A stretch of DNA of 64,000 nucleotides from Streptomyces shenzhenensis (lineage in GTDB: Bacteria > Actinomycetota > Actinomycetes > Streptomycetales > Streptomycetaceae): positions 1-64,000 of the forward strand of contig NZ_JAJONF010000020.1 of assembly GCF_021462265.1 (NCBI RefSeq), read 5' to 3'. A program made the translations under genes and the position numbers. The notes under the pieces are model-generated. The model saw only the letters and a program-made list of their open reading frames with translations, was not told the origin of the DNA and searched no databases. Below, one piece after another: positions 53,295 to 62,347 of the stretch. Positions within the stretch are counted from its first letter, which is position 1. Each line of letters begins with the position of its first letter.

Positions 53295-54527
53295 ATGGCC
53301 GACACGCCGGCCGGACCCGTACCCCAGGCACCGGACTCGCCCCCCGGGTTCCCGATGCCCCGGGAGGCCCGCTGCCCCTTCGACCCGCCGCCCGCCCTGA
53401 AGGACCTCCAGGCGAAGACGCCCCTGACGAAGGTGCGACTGTGGGACGGCAGCGAACCGTGGCTCGTGACCCGGTACGCCGACCAGCGCGCCGTACTCGG
53501 CGACCTGCGGGTCAGTGCCGGCCCCGACAGCCCCGGCTACCCGACCAAGGCCTCGCCCGAGGGCGGCGAGGGCAAGCTCAGCTTCATCATGATGGACGAC
53601 CCCGAACACGCCCGGCTGCGCCGGATGGTGACGGCGCCGTTCGCCGTGAAGAAGGTGGAGACCCTGCGGCCCGCCGTGCAGGGGATCGTCGACGACCTGA
53701 TCGACGGGATGCTGAGCCGGCCGGGCCCGGTGGACCTCGTGGAGGAGTTCGCCCTGCCGATCCCCTCGCTCGTGATCTGCGAACTGCTCGGCGTGCCCTA
53801 CGACGACCACGCCATGTTCCAGGAGAACACCAAGACGATGGTCCGCACGACCGCGACCCCCGAGCAGCGCGGCGTGGCGACCCGGGAGATGGCCGGATAC
53901 CTGGCCGGTCAGATCGCCCAGCGGCTCGCCGAGCCGAAGGACGACCTGCTCTCCGGCATCGCCGGGCGCGTCACGGCCGGGGAGATCGACCACCAGCAGG
54001 CCACCGAAATGGCGCTGCTCCTGCTGATCGCGGGCCACGAGACCACCGCGAACATGATCGCCCTCGGCACCCTCGCCCTCCTCCAGAACCCCGACCAGCT
54101 CGCCCTGCTGCGCGACAGCGACGACCCGAAGTTCGTCGCGGGCGCGGTCGAGGAACTGCTGCGCTACCTGCACATCACTCACCTCGGGCGGCGCCGCGCA
54201 GTCACCGAGGACATCGAGGTCGCCGGGCAGGTCATCAAGGCCGGCGAAGGCGTCATCATGGCCAACGAGATCGCCAACCGCGACCCCGAGGTGTTCCCCG
54301 ACCCGGACCGGCTCGACCTCACCCGCGACGCCCGCCGCCACGTCGCCTTCGGCTTCGGCATCCACCAGTGCCTGGGCCAGCCGCTGGCCCGCATGGAACT
54401 CCAGGTCGTCCACGGCACCCTTTACCGGCGCATTCCCACGCTGAAGCCGGCCTGCGCGCTGGAGGACGTGAAGTTCAAGAACGACGCGTTCATCTACGGC
54501 GTGCACGAGCTGCCCGTCTCCTGGTGA
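53295..54527 (+). CDS. Cytochrome P450
   Basis: A 410-residue soluble bacterial P450, CYP105-like in overall pattern. I-helix oxygen-binding motif AGHETTANM (about 247-255), K-helix ExxR as EELLR, PERF-like region DPDRLDLTRDARRHVAFG and haem-binding FGFGIHQCLGQPLA (Cys about 360). A GAGGAG site sets ATG 53295. It is followed by its own ferredoxin and reductase, so electrons can flow NAD(P)H to FAD reductase to ferredoxin to P450. The substrate is unknown; neighbours suggest an isoprenoid, fatty or steroid-like compound. Confidence 0.93.
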   Translation: MADTPAGPVPQAPDSPPGFPMPREARCPFDPPPALKDLQAKTPLTKVRLWDGSEPWLVTRYADQRAVLGDLRVSAGPDSPGYPTKASPEGGEGKLSFIMMDDPEHARLRRMVTAPFAVKKVETLRPAVQGIVDDLIDGMLSRPGPVDLVEEFALPIPSLVICELLGVPYDDHAMFQENTKTMVRTTATPEQRGVATREMAGYLAGQIAQRLAEPKDDLLSGIAGRVTAGEIDHQQATEMALLLLIAGHETTANMIALGTLALLQNPDQLALLRDSDDPKFVAGAVEELLRYLHITHLGRRRAVTEDIEVAGQVIKAGEGVIMANEIANRDPEVFPDPDRLDLTRDARRHVAFGFGIHQCLGQPLARMELQVVHGTLYRRIPTLKPACALEDVKFKNDAFIYGVHELPVSW

Positions 54528-54586
54528 CGGCTCCCCGTCCCGCGAACGAAGCAAGAACCACGAGCGAAGCAAGGAAGGGGAATCCC

Positions 54587-54781
54587 ATGAAGGTGGAGCT
54601 GGAAGCCGACAAGTGCGTCGCCTCCGGGCAGTGCGTGCTCGCCGCGACGGACGTCTTCGACCAGGACGACGACGGCATCGCGATCCTCCTGGAAGAGCAG
54701 GTCGGCGACGACCGACTCGACGACGTCAAGGAGGCCGTCGCGGTCTGCCCGGCCGCCGCCATCCGGCTGGTCGAGCAGTGA
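54587..54781 (+). CDS. 3Fe-4S ferredoxin
   Basis: A 64-residue acidic ferredoxin with the single-cluster pattern: Cys in DKCVASGQCVLAA (C10 and C16) and AVCPAAA (C-Pro). The second cysteine of a four-Cys motif is absent, as in P450-linked 3Fe-4S types. It lies 59 bp after the P450 and its TGA overlaps the reductase GTG (54778-54781). A GAAGGGG site precedes the ATG. Confidence 0.93.
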   Translation: MKVELEADKCVASGQCVLAATDVFDQDDDGIAILLEEQVGDDRLDDVKEAVAVCPAAAIRLVEQ

Positions 54782-55962
54782 GGCGGATCGTCGTCGTCGG
54801 TGCCTCGGCCGCCGGACTCGCGGCGGCCGAGACCCTCCGCCGGGAGGGCTACGACGGCACGCTCACCCTGGTCGGCGACGAACCACTGGCGCCGTACGAC
54901 CGCCCGCCCCTGTCGAAGCAGATCCTGGCCGCGGAGTGGGTGCCCGAGCGGCTGGCGCTGCGCACCCCCGACGCGCTGGCCGCGCTCGACCTCGACCTGC
55001 GGCTCGGCGTGGCGGCCACCGGCCTCGAACCGGCCGGGCGGACGGTCGAGTTGGCCGACGGATCCGCCCTCCCGTACGACGGACTGGTCATCGCCACCGG
55101 GGTCCGGCCGCGACGGCTGCCCGGCGAGGGCGCGCACGTCCTGCGCACTCTCGACGACGCGCTGACCCTACGGGAGCGGCTCACGCCGGGCCTGCGGCTG
55201 GTCGTGGTGGGCGCCGGCTTCCTCGGCGCGGAGGCCGCCGCCGTCGCCCGGCGACTCGGCTGCGAGGTCACCCTCCTCGAACCCGCCCCGGTGCCCCTGG
55301 CCCACGCCGTCGGCACAGAGGTCGGCAAGGTCCTGACGAACGCCCATCTGGAGCGGGGCGTTGACCTGCGCTGCGGAGTCACCGTCACCGAGGTGGCCGA
55401 GGACGGCGTGCAGCTCGCGGACGGCTCCGGGATCGAGGCCGACGTGGTTCTGGTCGCCATCGGCTCCCTGCCCAACACCGAGTGGCTCGCCGGCACCGGC
55501 CTGACCGTCGGGGACGGCGTGGTGTGCGACGAGTACTGCAAGGCCGCCCCGAACGCGTACGCGGCCGGTGACGTCGCTCGCTGGTACAACCCGCTGTTCG
55601 GTACCTCGATGCGCATCGAGCACCGCACCACCGCCGCCGAACAGGGCATGGCCGCCGCCCGAAACCTGCTGCACCCCGAGGCGGGCCAACCCTTCGCGCC
55701 GGTGCCGTACTTCTGGTCCGACCAGTACGACATGAAGATCCAGGCCTACGGCTGTCTCCGCGACCACGCCGAGGTCGCCCTCGTCGAGGGCGACCTGGCC
55801 GAGCGGAAGTTCGTCGCCGCGTACCGCACCGGCGACCGCGTCACCGGCGCCCTCGCCGTCGGCATGCCGCCCAAGGCGATCCGCCAGTGGCGGCGGGCGA
55901 TCGCGACGGGCGCGGCGTGGCACGACACCGTGAGCACCACCGTCCCGGCCATGGAGTCCTGA
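54778..55962 (+). CDS. Ferredoxin reductase (FAD/NAD(P)H-dependent)
   Basis: A 394-residue reductase of the putidaredoxin-reductase class. The first dinucleotide motif is VVVGASAAGLAAAETLR (about 5-21), then PYDRPPLSKQIL, an NAD(P)-binding motif VVVGAGFLGAEAAAVARRLG (about 142-161) and an FAD motif AYAAGDVARW. The C-terminal domain contains VPYFWSDQYDMKIQAYG. GTG 54778 overlaps the ferredoxin stop, so the pair is translationally coupled. It supplies electrons to the adjacent P450. Confidence 0.92.
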   Translation: MRRIVVVGASAAGLAAAETLRREGYDGTLTLVGDEPLAPYDRPPLSKQILAAEWVPERLALRTPDALAALDLDLRLGVAATGLEPAGRTVELADGSALPYDGLVIATGVRPRRLPGEGAHVLRTLDDALTLRERLTPGLRLVVVGAGFLGAEAAAVARRLGCEVTLLEPAPVPLAHAVGTEVGKVLTNAHLERGVDLRCGVTVTEVAEDGVQLADGSGIEADVVLVAIGSLPNTEWLAGTGLTVGDGVVCDEYCKAAPNAYAAGDVARWYNPLFGTSMRIEHRTTAAEQGMAAARNLLHPEAGQPFAPVPYFWSDQYDMKIQAYGCLRDHAEVALVEGDLAERKFVAAYRTGDRVTGALAVGMPPKAIRQWRRAIATGAAWHDTVSTTVPAMES

Positions 55963-56143
55963 CCTGCGATCCATGCGAACGCGGCGACCGGCGGGACGCT
56001 TCGTTGCCTGATCAGCGCACATACGCCGGGCTCGAAGCCGATGTCTCGTGCAGGCACCGTCCAACGACGCCCCGCCACTCTTGGCCTCCCGAGCCGCCCC
56101 GTACCGCACCCCGGCGACTTCATCCCCCATGAGGAGTCGGACG

Positions 56144-56660
56144 ATGTCCACTCCCCCATCAGGTCCGCCGTCGACAGGGTCCCCGCACGAGGAGCGCCTG
56201 CTGATCGACGGAGAGCTCCGTGGCGCCGCGGGCAGCGCCACGTTCGAAGTGCTCAACCCGGCGGACGGCACCGTTCTGGGCAAGGTCGCCGACGCCGGCC
56301 ACCGGCTCCACGGCCACGGGACAGCGCATCCTCGAACTCGCCGCACCCGCCTTCAAGCGCACGATGCTGGAGCTCGGCGGCACGAGCGCGTCGGTCATCC
56401 TCGACGACGCGGACCTCACGCAGGCCATCCCGCAGGCGCTCGGCGCGCTCGCCCACTCAGGCCAGGGTGCGCACTGCCGACCCGGCTGCTCGTGCAGCGC
56501 AAGGTCTACGACCAGGTCGTCGCCGGCCTCAGGCAGGCGTTCCAGCGGGTGTCCTGGGGTGACCCCCAGGACCAGGGCACGCTGGCCGGCCCGCTCATCT
56601 CGGCCCGGCAGCGCGACCGCGTCGCCGACTACCTGCGCATCGGCCGGGAAGCGCAGCCCG
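56144..56660 (+). pseudogene. Broken aldehyde dehydrogenase
   Basis: ATG 56144 with a GAGGAG site opens an ALDH N-terminus (EERLLIDGELRGAAGSATFEVLNPADGTVLGKVADA). A large deletion and a frameshift join it to RILELAAPAFKRTMLELGGTSASVILDDADL, including the ELGG catalytic Glu block. Another shift near 56465 leads to GCALPTRLLVQRKVYDQVV, the catalytic Cys block, ending at VADYLRIGREA. About half the protein is missing. It would have been the fourth gene of the P450 operon. Confidence 0.82.
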
Positions 56661-56778
56661 CGACTGCCATCACTACGCCGGCCACCAGCGGCACCAGCGT
56701 CCAAGGGGCGGTCCAGCCCGAGTCGGCGGCGTTCACCATCCCGCGTTTGTGCCAACTGAAAAGTCTCGTCACAGCAGG

Positions 56779-57957
56779 CTAACGCCGTACCCGTGGCATC
56801 CCCAGTCCGATCCACGAGATGATCTCCCGCTGGATCTCGTTGTTGCCGCCGCCGAAGGTGAAGATGACCGCCGAGCGGTAGCCGCGTTCCAGGTCGCCGT
56901 GGAGGACCGCGCCCGCCGAGCCCTCCTTCAGCGGGCCGGCCGCGCCGGCGACCTCCATCAGCCAGGCATAGGCGTCGCGGCGCGCCTCGGAACCGTAGAC
57001 CTTGACGGCGGAGGCGTCCTGCGGGGTGAGGGTGCCCTCCTGGACGGCGCTCACCATCTGCCAGTTGAGGAGTTTCATGGCGTCGAGGCGGGTGTGAGTC
57101 CGGGCGAGATGGCGGCGTACCCAGGGCAGGTCGATGACGCGGCGGCCGTCGGCGAGTTTGGTCTCCATGGCCCAGCGCTGCACGTCGTGCAGGGCTCGGA
57201 TGGCCATGGTGCCGTGGGCGGCGAGGGTGACGCGCTCGTGGTTGAGCTGGTTGGTGATGAGCCGCCAGCCGTGGTTCTCCTCGCCGACCCGGCGGGAGAC
57301 GGGGACGCGGATGTTCTCGTAGTAGCTGGCCGTGGTGTCGTGCGAGGCGAGGGTGTTGATGACGGTGCAGGAGTAGCCGGGGTCGGTGGTCGGTACCAGG
57401 AGCATGGTGATGCCCTTGTGCGGCGGCGCCTCGGGGTCGGTTCGGGTGGCGAGCCAGACCCAGTCGGCGGTGTCGCCGTTCGTGGTCCAGATCTTCTGGC
57501 CGTTGACGACGTACTCGTCGCCGTCGCGCACGGCCCGGGTCTTCAGGGCGGCGAGGTCGGTGCCGGCGTCGGGCTCGCTGTAACCGATGGCGAAGTCGAT
57601 CTCGCCGGAGAGGATGCGGGGCAGGAAGTACGACTTCTGCTCGTCGGTGCCGTACCGCATGATCGTCGGGCCGACGGTGTTCAGCGCCATGAGCGGGAGC
57701 GGTACGCCGGCCTGGGCGGCCTCGTCGAAGAAGATGAACTGTTCCATCGCGGTCAGGCCGCGGCCGCCGTACTCCTTCGGCCAGCCGACGCCGAGCCAGC
57801 CGTCGGCGCCCAGCCTCCGGACGGTCTCCCGGTAGAAGCGTTTCTGCGCGACCGGGTCGGCGTAGCGGGCGTAGGCGTTGTCCGGCACCAGGCCGGCGAA
57901 GTAGGCGCGCAGTTCGGTGCGCAGCCGCTGCTGCTCGGGCGTGTGGTCGAGGTGCAC
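56779..57957 (-). CDS. Acyl-CoA dehydrogenase
   Basis: A 392-residue flavoprotein. N-terminal helical domain (VHLDHTPEQQRLRTELRAYF), middle FAD-contacting domain with GYSEPDAGTDLAALKTRA and GQKIWTTNGDTADW, and C-terminal helices with GSEARRDAYAW and FGGGNNEIQREIISW, near where the catalytic base region lies. The pattern resembles FadE enzymes of steroid/cyclic CoA ester oxidation. GTG 57957 follows GGAGGC. A KstR-like palindrome sits at 58002-58015, 45 bp upstream. It converges on the broken ALDH. Confidence 0.9.
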   Translation of the reverse strand: MHLDHTPEQQRLRTELRAYFAGLVPDNAYARYADPVAQKRFYRETVRRLGADGWLGVGWPKEYGGRGLTAMEQFIFFDEAAQAGVPLPLMALNTVGPTIMRYGTDEQKSYFLPRILSGEIDFAIGYSEPDAGTDLAALKTRAVRDGDEYVVNGQKIWTTNGDTADWVWLATRTDPEAPPHKGITMLLVPTTDPGYSCTVINTLASHDTTASYYENIRVPVSRRVGEENHGWRLITNQLNHERVTLAAHGTMAIRALHDVQRWAMETKLADGRRVIDLPWVRRHLARTHTRLDAMKLLNWQMVSAVQEGTLTPQDASAVKVYGSEARRDAYAWLMEVAGAAGPLKEGSAGAVLHGDLERGYRSAVIFTFGGGNNEIQREIISWIGLGMPRVRR

Positions 57958-58001
57958 GGCGCCTCCAGGCTCCCCAAGGGCGGTCCTGACGGCGCACACC
58001 G

Positions 58002-58015
58002 TAGAACGTGTTCCA
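58002..58015. promoter_or_regulatory. KstR-like operator
   Basis: TAGAACGTGTTCCA matches the TnnAACnnGTTnnA core known for the TetR-family steroid repressor KstR. It lies in the gap between the cupin stop and the acyl-CoA dehydrogenase start, at operator distance. No kstR gene is in the window. Confidence 0.6.
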
Positions 58016-58051
58016 GAAATTGGGAATGGCGGCGGCTCACCCCGACCGTTG

Positions 58052-58576
58052 TCAGGGCTGGCCGGGCCCCAGCGGGCTGCCGTGCAGGGAGCCGAGCACC
58101 CCGGGGCCCAGTACCTGCAGCAGCGGATCGGTGAAGGCGCCGTCCACGAGGACGAACGCCATCCGGGCCGCCGAGTCCGTGCGGTTCTCCCAGCGGTGGT
58201 CGGTGCCGCGCTGGATCACCACGTCCCCGGCACGCAGCACCCGCTCGGAGTCGTCGAGGACGAGGACGACCTCGCCGTCCAGGACGATGCCGTAGTCCAC
58301 CGTCTGGGTGCGGTGCGTCGGGGAGACACAGCCCGGCGGGAACTCGTTGACGCGGATCTTGGTGCCGCCGGGGGCCGGGGGCACCGTCAGGTCGCGTTCG
58401 GTGGGCTCGGGCTCGTCCGCCGCGACGGGTGCCGGTACGGAGTCGGTGTTCCACATCTCGTAGAAGACGGCGCCGTCGGGGGCGGTGCGGACGACGGGCG
58501 GCTCGCCGTCGGAGAGGAACACGGAGATGCCCGTCTCGTCGTGACCGGTGACGATCCGGCGGGGCGGCTGGCTCAT
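58052..58576 (-). CDS. Cupin domain protein
   Basis: A 174-residue protein with a C-terminal conserved beta-barrel. Cupin motif 1 reads TQTVDYGIVLDGEVVLVLDDSERVLRAGD (metal ligands from HRTQTVDYG) and motif 2 RGTDHRWENRTDSAARMAFVL. The N-terminus (VFLSDGEPPVVRTAPDGAVFYEMWNTDS) is typical of small-molecule dioxygenase-like or regulatory cupins. ATG 58576 has GAGGAG upstream. Same strand as the acyl-CoA dehydrogenase, but a KstR-like site separates them. Confidence 0.85.
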   Translation of the reverse strand: MSQPPRRIVTGHDETGISVFLSDGEPPVVRTAPDGAVFYEMWNTDSVPAPVAADEPEPTERDLTVPPAPGGTKIRVNEFPPGCVSPTHRTQTVDYGIVLDGEVVLVLDDSERVLRAGDVVIQRGTDHRWENRTDSAARMAFVLVDGAFTDPLLQVLGPGVLGSLHGSPLGPGQP

Positions 58577-58825
58577 GGCGGCGCTCCTCTTTGTGGCACA
58601 CGGGAAGCTGGGAACGGGGCGGTACTCACGCCACGCTAGGCAGCCCCGCGCCCCGGCGGAAACGCGGATCGGCGATGCCAGCCATCGGGGCGGGCGGTTC
58701 CCGGCGGGTCCCGCCCCCGTTCGGGTCTCCTCGGGCGCCGGGACGAGGACGCCAAGGGCGACGGGGACGTGTGACGGGATCTCCGTAGCCCCGGGCACGC
58801 CGCTGGCGGCGGCCCGGGGCAGGGG

Positions 58826-59398
58826 TCAGCGTTCGACTGTGCCGGTCAGTCGGCCGCGGGCGAGGACGGGTGCGGTGACGGCGGGCAGGAGAGTGCGGGG
58901 CCGTACCCGGTCCGGTGACGCGGTGCCGGGGGTGCTGTCCACGGGTGCCGCGAGGGCGAAGAGCTGGAACACGTAGCGGTGTGGCCCGTGGCCTTTGATG
59001 GGCCCGGGCCCCTGGTATCCGCGCCCGATGGAGGACCGCAGCAGCCGCACTCCGGTGGCCGGTTCGCGTGCGTCGAGGGCACCGGGTTCAAGGTGTCCGG
59101 CTGCCGGGTCGATCAGGGCGGCGCAGTGCACGGCGGGCTTGGCCAGGGGGACGTCGACGTCCTCGACGACCAGGAGGATCTCGGCGGTGCCGGCCGGCGG
59201 CGGGGTCCAGGCCAGGTGCGGGGAGAGGTTGTCGCCGCCGATGTTCTTCAGGCAGTGCTCCAGCGGAATGGTGTCTCCGTCACCGAAATGCCGGCTGGTG
59301 AGGGTCAGCAGCTCGGGGCCTTGCAGATTGGGCAGGTTCCATGCCGCGTGGGTGTCGCCTGCTCTGCGGTTTGCCAGGATGCGGCCCAGCAGGGTCAT
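58826..59398 (-). CDS. YbhB/YbcL family (PEBP, Raf kinase inhibitor-like) protein
   Basis: A 190-residue phosphatidylethanolamine-binding-like protein. It has GDGDTIPLEHCLKNIGGDNLSPHLAWTPPPAG, where the DNLSPHL block carries the ligand-binding His, then VEDVDVPLAKPAVHCAALIDP and GPGPIKGHGPHRYVFQLFAL. No signal peptide. ATG 59398 overlaps the stop of the isochorismatase gene (ATGA). Last gene of the MarR-MFS operon; a role in ligand binding for efflux or detoxification is inferred. Confidence 0.88.
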   Translation of the reverse strand: MTLLGRILANRRAGDTHAAWNLPNLQGPELLTLTSRHFGDGDTIPLEHCLKNIGGDNLSPHLAWTPPPAGTAEILLVVEDVDVPLAKPAVHCAALIDPAAGHLEPGALDAREPATGVRLLRSSIGRGYQGPGPIKGHGPHRYVFQLFALAAPVDSTPGTASPDRVRPRTLLPAVTAPVLARGRLTGTVER

Positions 59399-59961
59399 CG
59401 CGTCGCCTCGATCATGTCGACGATTTCGGTGGTGGTGGCGGTCTCGCCGAGTTTCGGGAAGACGCGTTCGACGCTGTGGCGGTGGGCGTCGGCGTCGGGG
59501 TCGGTCATGGCGTCGGTGGCCAGGACGACGTGGTAGCCGTGGTCGTGGGCCGAGCGTGCGGTCGACTCGACGCCCGAGCTGGTCGCGATTCCGGCGAGCA
59601 CGGTCTGGGTGACGCCCAGGTCCCGCAGGAGGGTGTCGAGGCCGGTGTCGTGGAACGCGCTGCGCCGCCGCTTGGTGATCAGGTGGTCGCTCGGCCGGAC
59701 GTCGAGTTCGTCGATGAGGTCGGCCCAGCCGGACGGCAGTGCGACGCCGCTCCCGGGCCGCTGGGCCTCGGTGCGTCCCGGTGCGCGTCCGGTGACGTTG
59801 ACCAGGACCACGGGCAGGCCGTGCCGTCGGAACTCGGCGCTCAGGTGGGCCGCCTGCTTGACGGCCGCGGTCGCCTGACTGTCGGTGCGGGCCGCCACGA
59901 TGCCCTTTTGCAGATCGATCACGACGAGCGCGGGCGTGGGGTCGACCGCTGTCAGTGCCAT
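59395..59961 (-). CDS. Isochorismatase-like hydrolase
   Basis: A 188-residue member of the cysteine-hydrolase superfamily. Catalytic Asp in VVIDLQKGI (about 16) and Lys in HLITKRRRSAFHDTGLDTLL. The nucleophile position reads AGIATSSGVESTAR without a Cys, as in the true isochorismatase branch, so it is not a nicotinamidase-type Cys enzyme. It is coupled to the MFS gene by a TGATG overlap and to the YbhB-like gene by ATGA. Confidence 0.88.
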   Translation of the reverse strand: MALTAVDPTPALVVIDLQKGIVAARTDSQATAAVKQAAHLSAEFRRHGLPVVLVNVTGRAPGRTEAQRPGSGVALPSGWADLIDELDVRPSDHLITKRRRSAFHDTGLDTLLRDLGVTQTVLAGIATSSGVESTARSAHDHGYHVVLATDAMTDPDADAHRHSVERVFPKLGETATTTEIVDMIEATR

Positions 59962-61784
59962 CAGTGTTTCTCCTGTGGATCTCGGCCAGTTGCGGGGTCA
60001 GGACGCATGGTGGTCCCCGCCGGCGGCGTCTCCGTCCCGGCGTCGGCCGCGGCGTCATGGGTGTCGTCGGCGGCCGTTCGCGGTCCGGGGGTCTCGGCGG
60101 TGGGGCTGGTGCCGCGCAGCAGGGAGGCGAGCGCGGCGAGGAAGGCGAGGGTGGCCCCGAAGGCGAACACGACGACCAGGCCGGAGTGGAAGGGCCCGGA
60201 GATCAGGCTCGGGAAGAAGTCACGTCCGGTCAGGGTCTGTTGCTGCGCCACCGTCAGGTGGGTCAGGGTGCCGCCGGGCTGGAGCAGGTGCTGGATCGGG
60301 TTGACGCCCAGTTGGGCGGCGAACAGGGACGAGACCGGGGGCAGGCTGCCGATCCGAGTGGCGACGTGGGCCGGTACGCCCTGCTCTTGCAGGCCGGTGG
60401 TGAGGGTGTGCGGGAGGGCATCGGCCAGCCCGGCGATCATGAGGGAGAAGAACACGCCGATGGAGACGGCGGTGCCGGAGTTCTGGAAGGTGGAGCGCAT
60501 ACCGGAGGCGACACCGCGCAGCTGCGCGGGCACACTGCCCATGATCGAGGAGGAGTTGGGAGAGGCGAACATGCCGCTGGCTATCCCGTTGATCGCGATC
60601 AGCACCGCGAAGATCCAGTAGCTGAAGTCGATCGGCAGCAGCATCAGGCCCAGGAAGCTGGCGCCGAACAGCAGCGCGCCGCCGGTGGCCAGGCCCCGGG
60701 AGCCGAGCCGGTCGGCCAGGTAGCCGGACACCGGGCCCGCGGCGAGGAATCCGGCGGTCAGCGGCAGCAGGAAGATGCCGGCCCACAGGGCCGTGTCGCC
60801 GTAGTCGTAGCCGTGCAGTGGAAGCCATATGCCCTGCAACCAGATGACCAGCACGAACTGCATTCCGCCACGGCCGATCGAGATGCCCAGGCCCGCCAGA
60901 TTGCCGAAAGTGAAGGCCCGCAGGCGGAAGAGGCCCAGTTGGATCATCGGCGCGGCGACGCGGTTCTCGATGACCACGAACGCCGCCAGCAGGCCCAGTC
61001 CGCCGACGATCAGGATGTCGACCAGCGGGTTGGTCCAGCCCATGGTGTGCTCCCCATAGGGCTGCAGGCCGAAGGTGACCGCGATGAGAACCGCGCTCAG
61101 GCCCACCGCGAAGGTGATGTTGCCCCACCAGTCGATCCGGCCGCCACCGCTCTTGCCGGTCTCCCGCAGGGTGCGGTAGGCCCACAGCGTGAAGAACACG
61201 CCGACAGGCACGTTCACCCAGAACACCGCCCGCCAGTCCCAGGCCGACAGCAGCCCGCCGGCGACCAGGCCGAGAAACATCCCGGCCAGCCCCGCGACCT
61301 GGTTGACGCCGAGGGCGAAGCCGCGCTGCTCCGCGGGGAAGGCGTCGGTCAGGATCGCGGCGGAGTTCGCGGCCAGCATCGAACCGCCGACGGCCTGCAC
61401 CACCCGCCAGGCGATCAGCCACATCGCCCCGTGCCCGCCGTCGAAGGGATCGAAGGACAGCAGGACCGACGCGAAGGTGAAGACCGCGAACCCGCAGTTG
61501 TAGATCCGGACTCGGCCGTACATGTCTCCCAGGCGGCCCACCGTGACCACCAGGACGGCCTGGACCAGCCGGTAGCCCATGATCATCCACAGCAGATAGG
61601 CGATGTTGCCCGGAGCCAGTGGGTCCAGGTGCACGCCGCGGAAGATCGCCGGCAGGGCGATCAGCACGATGGAGCCGTCCAGCGCGGACATGAAGACCGC
61701 GGCGGTCGTGTTCGTCAGCGCCGTCCACTTGTACCGGTCGCCGGGCGAGCGGCCCGGGGCGCGTGTCCTGGAGGGATCCGTCAT
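59961..61784 (-). CDS. MFS transporter, DHA2 drug-efflux type
   Basis: A 607-residue protein with about 14 membrane helices, the size of DHA2 exporters. Signature motifs: LDGSIVLIALPAI in helix 1, GRLGDMYGRVRIYN between helices 2 and 3, and the antiporter motif C-like GLVAGGLLSAWDWRAVFWVNVP. The C-terminus is disordered (GTSPTAETPGPRTAADD). It is the first gene after the MarR regulator and is translationally coupled to the isochorismatase gene. The drug or metabolite exported is unknown. Confidence 0.92.
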   Translation of the reverse strand: MTDPSRTRAPGRSPGDRYKWTALTNTTAAVFMSALDGSIVLIALPAIFRGVHLDPLAPGNIAYLLWMIMGYRLVQAVLVVTVGRLGDMYGRVRIYNCGFAVFTFASVLLSFDPFDGGHGAMWLIAWRVVQAVGGSMLAANSAAILTDAFPAEQRGFALGVNQVAGLAGMFLGLVAGGLLSAWDWRAVFWVNVPVGVFFTLWAYRTLRETGKSGGGRIDWWGNITFAVGLSAVLIAVTFGLQPYGEHTMGWTNPLVDILIVGGLGLLAAFVVIENRVAAPMIQLGLFRLRAFTFGNLAGLGISIGRGGMQFVLVIWLQGIWLPLHGYDYGDTALWAGIFLLPLTAGFLAAGPVSGYLADRLGSRGLATGGALLFGASFLGLMLLPIDFSYWIFAVLIAINGIASGMFASPNSSSIMGSVPAQLRGVASGMRSTFQNSGTAVSIGVFFSLMIAGLADALPHTLTTGLQEQGVPAHVATRIGSLPPVSSLFAAQLGVNPIQHLLQPGGTLTHLTVAQQQTLTGRDFFPSLISGPFHSGLVVVFAFGATLAFLAALASLLRGTSPTAETPGPRTAADDTHDAAADAGTETPPAGTTMRPDPATGRDPQEKH

Positions 61785-61813
61785 CAGTGCGCTTCCTCGG
61801 TGTTCCGTCGGCG

Positions 61814-62254
61814 TCAGATGCTCTGGGCCAGCCGCTCCAGCAGCGGCCCGGCCTCCGCGAGCAGCTCCAGCTCCGCCTGGGTGAACGCGCTGCTGGTCAG
61901 GGCCCGGGAAATGAGGTCGGCCCGCGCGTTGCGCTTGTCCTTCAGCGCCTGCGCACCGGCCTCGGTCACCGACAGCAGCATGCGCCTGCCGTCGTCCGGA
62001 TCCGGGTGGCGTTCGACCAGACCGCGGGACCGCAGCGCACCGAGCGTGGCTCCCATGGCCTGTGCGGTGATCTGCGCCTCGCGGGCCAGCGCCGAGGAGG
62101 TGGTGGGGCCCGAACGGTCCAGGTGCGACAGGGCGTGCCGCTCGGGCATCGTGAGTCCGCCGTCGACGGGCACTTGACGCACCCGCCGCACCAGCACGCT
62201 CAGACCGGCCAGCAGGACCGAGGCGACTTCGGCAGGGTCCAGATCATCGTTCAT
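61814..62254 (-). CDS. MarR family transcriptional regulator
   Basis: A 146-residue winged-helix regulator with MPERHALSHLDRSGPTTSSALAREAQITAQAMGATLGALRSRGLVERHPDPDDGRRMLLSVT, showing the recognition helix and the DxDDGR wing. C-terminal dimerisation helices follow. It lies 29 bp upstream of the MFS gene on the same strand, so it very likely autoregulates the operon by binding the AT-rich palindromic region just upstream of its start. Confidence 0.92.
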   Translation of the reverse strand: MNDDLDPAEVASVLLAGLSVLVRRVRQVPVDGGLTMPERHALSHLDRSGPTTSSALAREAQITAQAMGATLGALRSRGLVERHPDPDDGRRMLLSVTEAGAQALKDKRNARADLISRALTSSAFTQAELELLAEAGPLLERLAQSI

Positions 62255-62257
62255 ATA

Positions 62258-62296
62258 TTAAGGCTACCTTATAAAGCAGGCTTATAAAGCAGCCTT
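62258..62296. promoter_or_regulatory. Likely MarR operator region
   Basis: An AT-rich patch in GC-rich DNA. It has a palindrome AAGGCTACCTT (62260-62270), two direct repeats CTTATAAAGCAG (62268-62279 and 62281-62292, 13-bp period), and outer arms AAGGCT/AGCCTT (62260-62265, 62291-62296). It begins 4 bp upstream of the MarR start codon. Confidence 0.65.
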
Positions 62297-62307
62297 AGCA
62301 AATTCGC

Positions 62308-62347
62308 CTCGTGCCGCTCCGGGAGAACTCGTGCCGCTCCGAGAGAA
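62308..62347. repeat. Tandem 20-bp duplication
   Basis: CTCGTGCCGCTCCGGGAGAA is followed immediately by the same 20 bp with one change (GAG for GGG), in the gap upstream of the MarR operator. The rest of the 62297-62555 gap shows no gene. Confidence 0.7.
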
